This document shows, piece after piece, positions 12,689-15,952 of a DNA stretch of 15,952 nt. A program made the position numbers and the translations under genes. The stretch covers positions 1-15,952 of the forward strand of contig JALGUK010000008.1 in NCBI GenBank assembly GCA_029820875.1. Reading direction: 5' to 3'. Numbering within the stretch: the first letter of the stretch is position 1; the number at the start of each line of letters is the position of its first letter. The notes below the pieces were generated by a model that had not been told where the DNA came from, made no database searches, and saw only the letters and a program-made list of their open reading frames with translations. The stretch is from Candidatus Zipacnadia bacterium (GTDB lineage: Bacteria; Armatimonadota; UBA5377; JALGUK01).

Positions 12689-14773
12689 TTGGCCGAAGAG
12701 ACTGAGCAACTCGAGCTGCGTGACTACTTGACCGTCCTACAACGGCGCCGATGGATTGTCATCGAAGTATTCGTGGTCCTGGTCGCCGTGGTCGCCATCG
12801 GTAGCTACGTTCAGACACCCGTCTATCGTGCAACCGCCAAGCTGCTGGTTGAGACGCAGGCTCCACCGCGGTATAGTCACTACGAGGAGTTGCCTCTCGT
12901 AGCAGCCGGTCTTGAGATAACGAGAGCTCGATCATTAGAAACTCACAAAGCCCTCATCAAAACTCGACCGGTCATCGAAGCGGTGATTAGGCAACTGCAT
13001 CTGGATGAAGAACCTGAGGAACTGCTCAAGCAGCTCACCGTCGAGACCTTGCGAGATACTGATGTCATAAGCATTCACGCTGACGATCCAGACCCCCAAC
13101 TGGCAGCGAACATCGCCAACTCGGTTGCGGAGAACTATGTTCTTCTTAACCAATCCTACACCCAAGAATCCGCCCATAGCGCCTCGACGTTCTTAGAGAG
13201 CCAATTGAACAAGGTCCGAGTAGAACTTGCTGATGCGGAGGACGCCCTCGAGGCTTTCAAGGCCAAGACAGGTATTGTTGACCTCGCCGAGGAGACCAAA
13301 CAGGAGATTAACGTCCTTGGCACGCTGCAAGCGCAGTTGGCATCGGCCGGGGCGGATGCGCGCGCAGCCAGCGCTCGGGCGGACGTGACACGACGCAAGC
13401 TCTCCGAACAAGAGCGGATGAAGCTGTCTGCAACCGTCCAGAAGGCCAACCCGGTGGTGGAGGAGCTTCAGACGGAGCTTGCGAAGCTGGAGACACAGCG
13501 AGCTGGTCTACTGGAGGAGTATAGCGAGGACAGCCAAAAGGTGGCGGCAGTCGAAGCGCAAATTGATCAGATTAAGACGCAGTTGGCGGACGCATTGAAA
13601 GTTGTGCTGGCCTCGACAACGGAAAGCACCAATCCGGTGTATGATGCGCTTCTCGAGCAGGCGGCGATGGACCAAGCGGATGCTGAGGCGGCCGCTCGGC
13701 GGCTGAGCGCCCTGCGCGGCGCGGTCAATCGGCACGAAGCCAGATTGTTGGACTTGCCGGTTAAAGAGAAGAATTTGGCTCGACTTGTCCGACAACAGAC
13801 GGTATCAGACCGAATCTATAAGCTGCTTCTGGAGAAGTACCACGAGGCTCGTATTGCGGAGGCGATGAGTCTATCTGCAGCGCGTCTCGTCGAGCCGGCC
13901 ACAGTTCCAAAATCGCCCGTCAAGCCAAGGAAGAAGCTGAACATCGCCTTGGCATGTGTCTTCGGGCTGCTGCTCGGTATCATGTTGGCGGCTCTGGTCG
14001 AGTACCTGGATGACACAATCAAGGACGTGGATGACGTTCGCCGCTATCTCCATCTGCCGGTGCTGGGATCTGTCCCGCGCTTCAGGGCACCAGAGCTTAC
14101 GTTGATTTCCGATCTGGGGGAGCGGTCTTCCGCTGCTGAAGCATACCGTGTGCTGCGGTCGAATATTACATTTGCGTCGGTTGACCAGCCGGTGAAGACC
14201 CTCCTTGTTACTGCCGCAACCCAGCTCGAGGGCAAGACGACGACCGTCGCCAACCTCGGGATTGCCATGTCACAGGAAGGCAAGAAGGTTCTGCTCGTGG
14301 ACACGGACCTGCGCCGGCCGGCACTTCATCGCATGTTCGACCTCGACAACACCAGGGGGCTGACCAGCACATTGGTCGGCTCGTTCGCGCTGGAGGACGT
14401 GATCCAACCTACCGAGATCGAGAACCTGTCGGTATTGACAAGCGGCCCGCTGCCGCCCAATCCTGCCGAGCTGCTAAACTCCGCGAAGATGCGCGAGCTG
14501 CTTTCGGAACTCCAAGACCAATGGGACATCATACTTTTCGACTCGCCGCCAACAATTATGGCAGCGGACGCGGCGATTCTTGCATCCATAACCGATGGCG
14601 TCCTCTTCGTAATCGAGCAGCACAATGCCAGCCGCCGCATCATTGCAGAGGCAATCAACGTCCTTCAGTCTGCCAAAGCCCGCCTCCTCGGCGTTGCGCT
14701 GAACAAGTGGCGGGCCGAAGGAAGAGGATACTACTATTATTACTATTACTACTATGGGTCGGAACAGGAGTAA
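12689..14773 (+). CDS. Fused Wzz-type chain-length regulator and BY-type tyrosine kinase
   Basis: 694 residues from TTG 12689 (AGGGAG 8 bases upstream). The Wzz domain is at 8-100 with TM1 (about 22-41), followed by a long periplasmic coiled-coil region (about 170-400) and TM2 (about 417-437). The cytoplasmic kinase has Walker A AATQLEGKTTT (Lys516), Walker A' LLVDTDLRRP (Asp538, Asp540) and Walker B IILFDSPP (Asp618). The tail RGYYYYYYYYYGSEQE holds nine consecutive Tyr at 681-689. BY-kinases of the Wzc/EpsB type autophosphorylate a C-terminal Tyr cluster, and the phosphorylation cycle controls polymer length and export with the Wza channel encoded just upstream. Walker A has Gln-Leu where most have Pro-Gly (xxxPGEGKS), an unusual but probably tolerated change. 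It is in one operon with the exporter and the flippase. Confidence 0.95.
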   Translation: MAEETEQLELRDYLTVLQRRRWIVIEVFVVLVAVVAIGSYVQTPVYRATAKLLVETQAPPRYSHYEELPLVAAGLEITRARSLETHKALIKTRPVIEAVIRQLHLDEEPEELLKQLTVETLRDTDVISIHADDPDPQLAANIANSVAENYVLLNQSYTQESAHSASTFLESQLNKVRVELADAEDALEAFKAKTGIVDLAEETKQEINVLGTLQAQLASAGADARAASARADVTRRKLSEQERMKLSATVQKANPVVEELQTELAKLETQRAGLLEEYSEDSQKVAAVEAQIDQIKTQLADALKVVLASTTESTNPVYDALLEQAAMDQADAEAAARRLSALRGAVNRHEARLLDLPVKEKNLARLVRQQTVSDRIYKLLLEKYHEARIAEAMSLSAARLVEPATVPKSPVKPRKKLNIALACVFGLLLGIMLAALVEYLDDTIKDVDDVRRYLHLPVLGSVPRFRAPELTLISDLGERSSAAEAYRVLRSNITFASVDQPVKTLLVTAATQLEGKTTTVANLGIAMSQEGKKVLLVDTDLRRPALHRMFDLDNTRGLTSTLVGSFALEDVIQPTEIENLSVLTSGPLPPNPAELLNSAKMRELLSELQDQWDIILFDSPPTIMAADAAILASITDGVLFVIEQHNASRRIIAEAINVLQSAKARLLGVALNKWRAEGRGYYYYYYYYYGSEQE

Positions 14774-14846
14774 CTATATATCTGCTCCAGGGGACCTTTC
14801 CATCAAGCAGCCAGCCTTTAGCCTGGCAAGAGCACGATGATAGACC

Positions 14847-15952
14847 ATGGCCCTCTTCTTAGTTCTCAGCCGCCGCCTGCGCGAAGCATTGCCGCCCGAT
14901 TCTCTGCGGGCGAGATTAGCGGGGGGTGCATTCTGGTCGCTTGTCGGGGCCATAGTATCCCAGGCCTTGGGTCTGCTGGCCTCTATCGTCACGGCTCGCC
15001 TTTTGGGGAAGGTCGGCTTCGGCGAACTGGGGATTATTCTCAGCACGGTCGGCATGTTCGGTGTCTTCGCCGGCCTGGGGTTGGGCCTCACCGCCACCAA
15101 GCACGTTGCCGAGTTCCGAACAAGCGCTCCGGCGCGTGCCGGGCGAATTATCGGCATGTCCAACCTGGTAGCCGTGTTGTCCGGGGGGACTATCGCAACG
15201 GGGCTATTCTTTGCGAGCCCCTATCTTGCGGTTCATACTATTAACGCTCCGCACCTGACGCCCGAACTACGAATCGCCTGTGTGCTCTTATTGTTCAATG
15301 CGCTCAATGGTGCGCAGACCGGTGCTTTGGCCGGGTTCGAGGCCTTCAAGACTATCGCAAAGGTGAATCTATTGCGGGGCCTACTTACGTTTCCCTTGGT
15401 CGTTGGAGGCGTTTGGTTCTGGCGGCTACCTGGTGCCGTTGGTGCTCAGGCCGCAGCCGCCGCGGTGGCCTGGCTAATCAATCATCTGGCCTTGAAGAGG
15501 GAGGCTCGAAAGGCCGACGTCCCGATAGTCTACCGGGACGTCCGCTCGGAACTGCCGCTCCTCTGGTCGTTTTCGTTGCCTGCGGTCCTGAGCCAGTCAA
15601 TGGTTGGCCCTGTGAGGTGGGCCGCAAGCGCTCTGTTGGTCAATCAACCCAAGGGATATGCCGAGATGGGCATTTTCAACGCCGCCACGAAATTCCAAGC
15701 GCCATTGAACCTCCTTGGCACAACTCTGGGAGCGGCCTTGCTGCCCATATTGGCTTCTGAAGACGGTTCATCAAGTGAGAGATTCAATCGGGCGAACGTG
15801 CTTTTTTCGTGGGTGCTCGGGGTCTTTGCGGCTCTTCCTTTGATCTGTTTTCCGGAAATAATGCAGCTTTTCTTCGGATCGGATTTCGGAGGCGAATCAG
15901 CGATCCGCACCCTTGTCCTGGTGATGGGTTTCTCCTGTATCATATTGTACAA
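14847..15952 (+). CDS. Wzx-type polysaccharide flippase (N-terminal 368 residues, cut by window end)
   Basis: The frame from ATG 14847 reads MALFLVLSRRLREALPPDSL, then GAFWSLVGAIVSQALGLLAS, IVTARLLGKVGFGELGIILS and TVGMFGVFAGLGLGLTATKH. The first helices with 'A-R-x-L-G-x-x-x-x-G-x-L' and 'GLGLTATKHVAE' are typical of the polysaccharide biosynthesis (Polysacc_synt, MVF-like) flippases. Further membrane helices follow (ALLLFNALNGAQTG-like, LLWSFSLPAVLSQSMVG, LFSWVLGVFAALPLICF). These proteins move lipid-linked repeat units across the inner membrane. The start is the first ATG after an in-frame TAG (14841-14843); no strong ribosome site is seen. It lies 73 bases after the kinase gene, probably in the same operon. 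About 100 residues should lie beyond the window. Confidence 0.9.
   Translation, partial: MALFLVLSRRLREALPPDSLRARLAGGAFWSLVGAIVSQALGLLASIVTARLLGKVGFGELGIILSTVGMFGVFAGLGLGLTATKHVAEFRTSAPARAGRIIGMSNLVAVLSGGTIATGLFFASPYLAVHTINAPHLTPELRIACVLLLFNALNGAQTGALAGFEAFKTIAKVNLLRGLLTFPLVVGGVWFWRLPGAVGAQAAAAAVAWLINHLALKREARKADVPIVYRDVRSELPLLWSFSLPAVLSQSMVGPVRWAASALLVNQPKGYAEMGIFNAATKFQAPLNLLGTTLGAALLPILASEDGSSSERFNRANVLFSWVLGVFAALPLICFPEIMQLFFGSDFGGESAIRTLVLVMGFSCIILY

Noticed and set aside
1..15952. CRISPR array, prophage or integrase
   Set aside because: No spaced direct repeats, no phage structural genes and no recombinase were found on either strand.

Overview
The window comes from a GC-rich bacterium with an outer membrane. 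The evidence for the outer membrane is a porin-type protein that pairs an S-layer homology (SLH) domain with a beta-barrel, a Wza-like polysaccharide export protein, and lipoproteins. SLH-anchored porins are typical of diderm Terrabacteria such as Cyanobacteria, Deinococcus-Thermus, Negativicutes and Armatimonadota-like lineages. A small Cys-rich protein resembling ones common in Chloroflexi and relatives, and a fragment of an H-X9-DG pseudopilin, fit an Armatimonadota-like or neighbouring source. That placement is inference. Promoters look like ordinary sigma-70 (TTTACA-17-TACAAT; TTGACA-17-TACATT).

Layout. 1-1870 (minus strand) holds a dehydrogenase (MDR superfamily), a stub of a flavodoxin-like protein, the start of an amidohydrolase, and upstream of them a broken C-terminal piece of an H-X9-DG prepilin-like protein. 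2065-2181 (plus) is an initiator tRNA with its own promoter. 2184-4073 (minus) carries an unrecognised protein with a damaged start, a two-helix membrane protein and a CAP/SCP-like lipoprotein. 4377-6316 (minus) is a two-gene operon: an SLH/collagen-like/coiled-coil/porin protein followed by a small lipoprotein, with a promoter at 6418-6446. 6472-7149 is an internally deleted IS relic with recognisable inverted ends. 7226-7723 has a short exported peptide and, divergently, an XRE-type regulator with an early stop codon. 7761-8748 (minus) is a probable toxin-antitoxin pair (Panacea-domain antitoxin followed, with an 8-base overlap, by a putative PemK/MazF-like toxin) with an inverted repeat inside its promoter.

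9197-15952 is a surface-polysaccharide locus: a DegT-family sugar aminotransferase (minus), then on the plus strand a small Cys-rich protein, a Wza-like exporter with four SLBB repeats, a fused Wzz-type chain-length regulator/BY-kinase ending in nine consecutive tyrosines, and a Wzx-type flippase cut by the window end. Together these would make a nucleotide sugar, flip the lipid-linked repeat unit, set chain length and export the polymer (Wzx/Wzy-type logic; no polymerase or glycosyltransferase is in view).

The accessory half (about 400-7750) has a high density of genes broken by one stop or frameshift, which means either real decay or consensus errors in the assembly. The best candidates for new biology are the SLH-collagen-porin with its co-transcribed lipoprotein, the Panacea pair, and the nine-tyrosine kinase tail.
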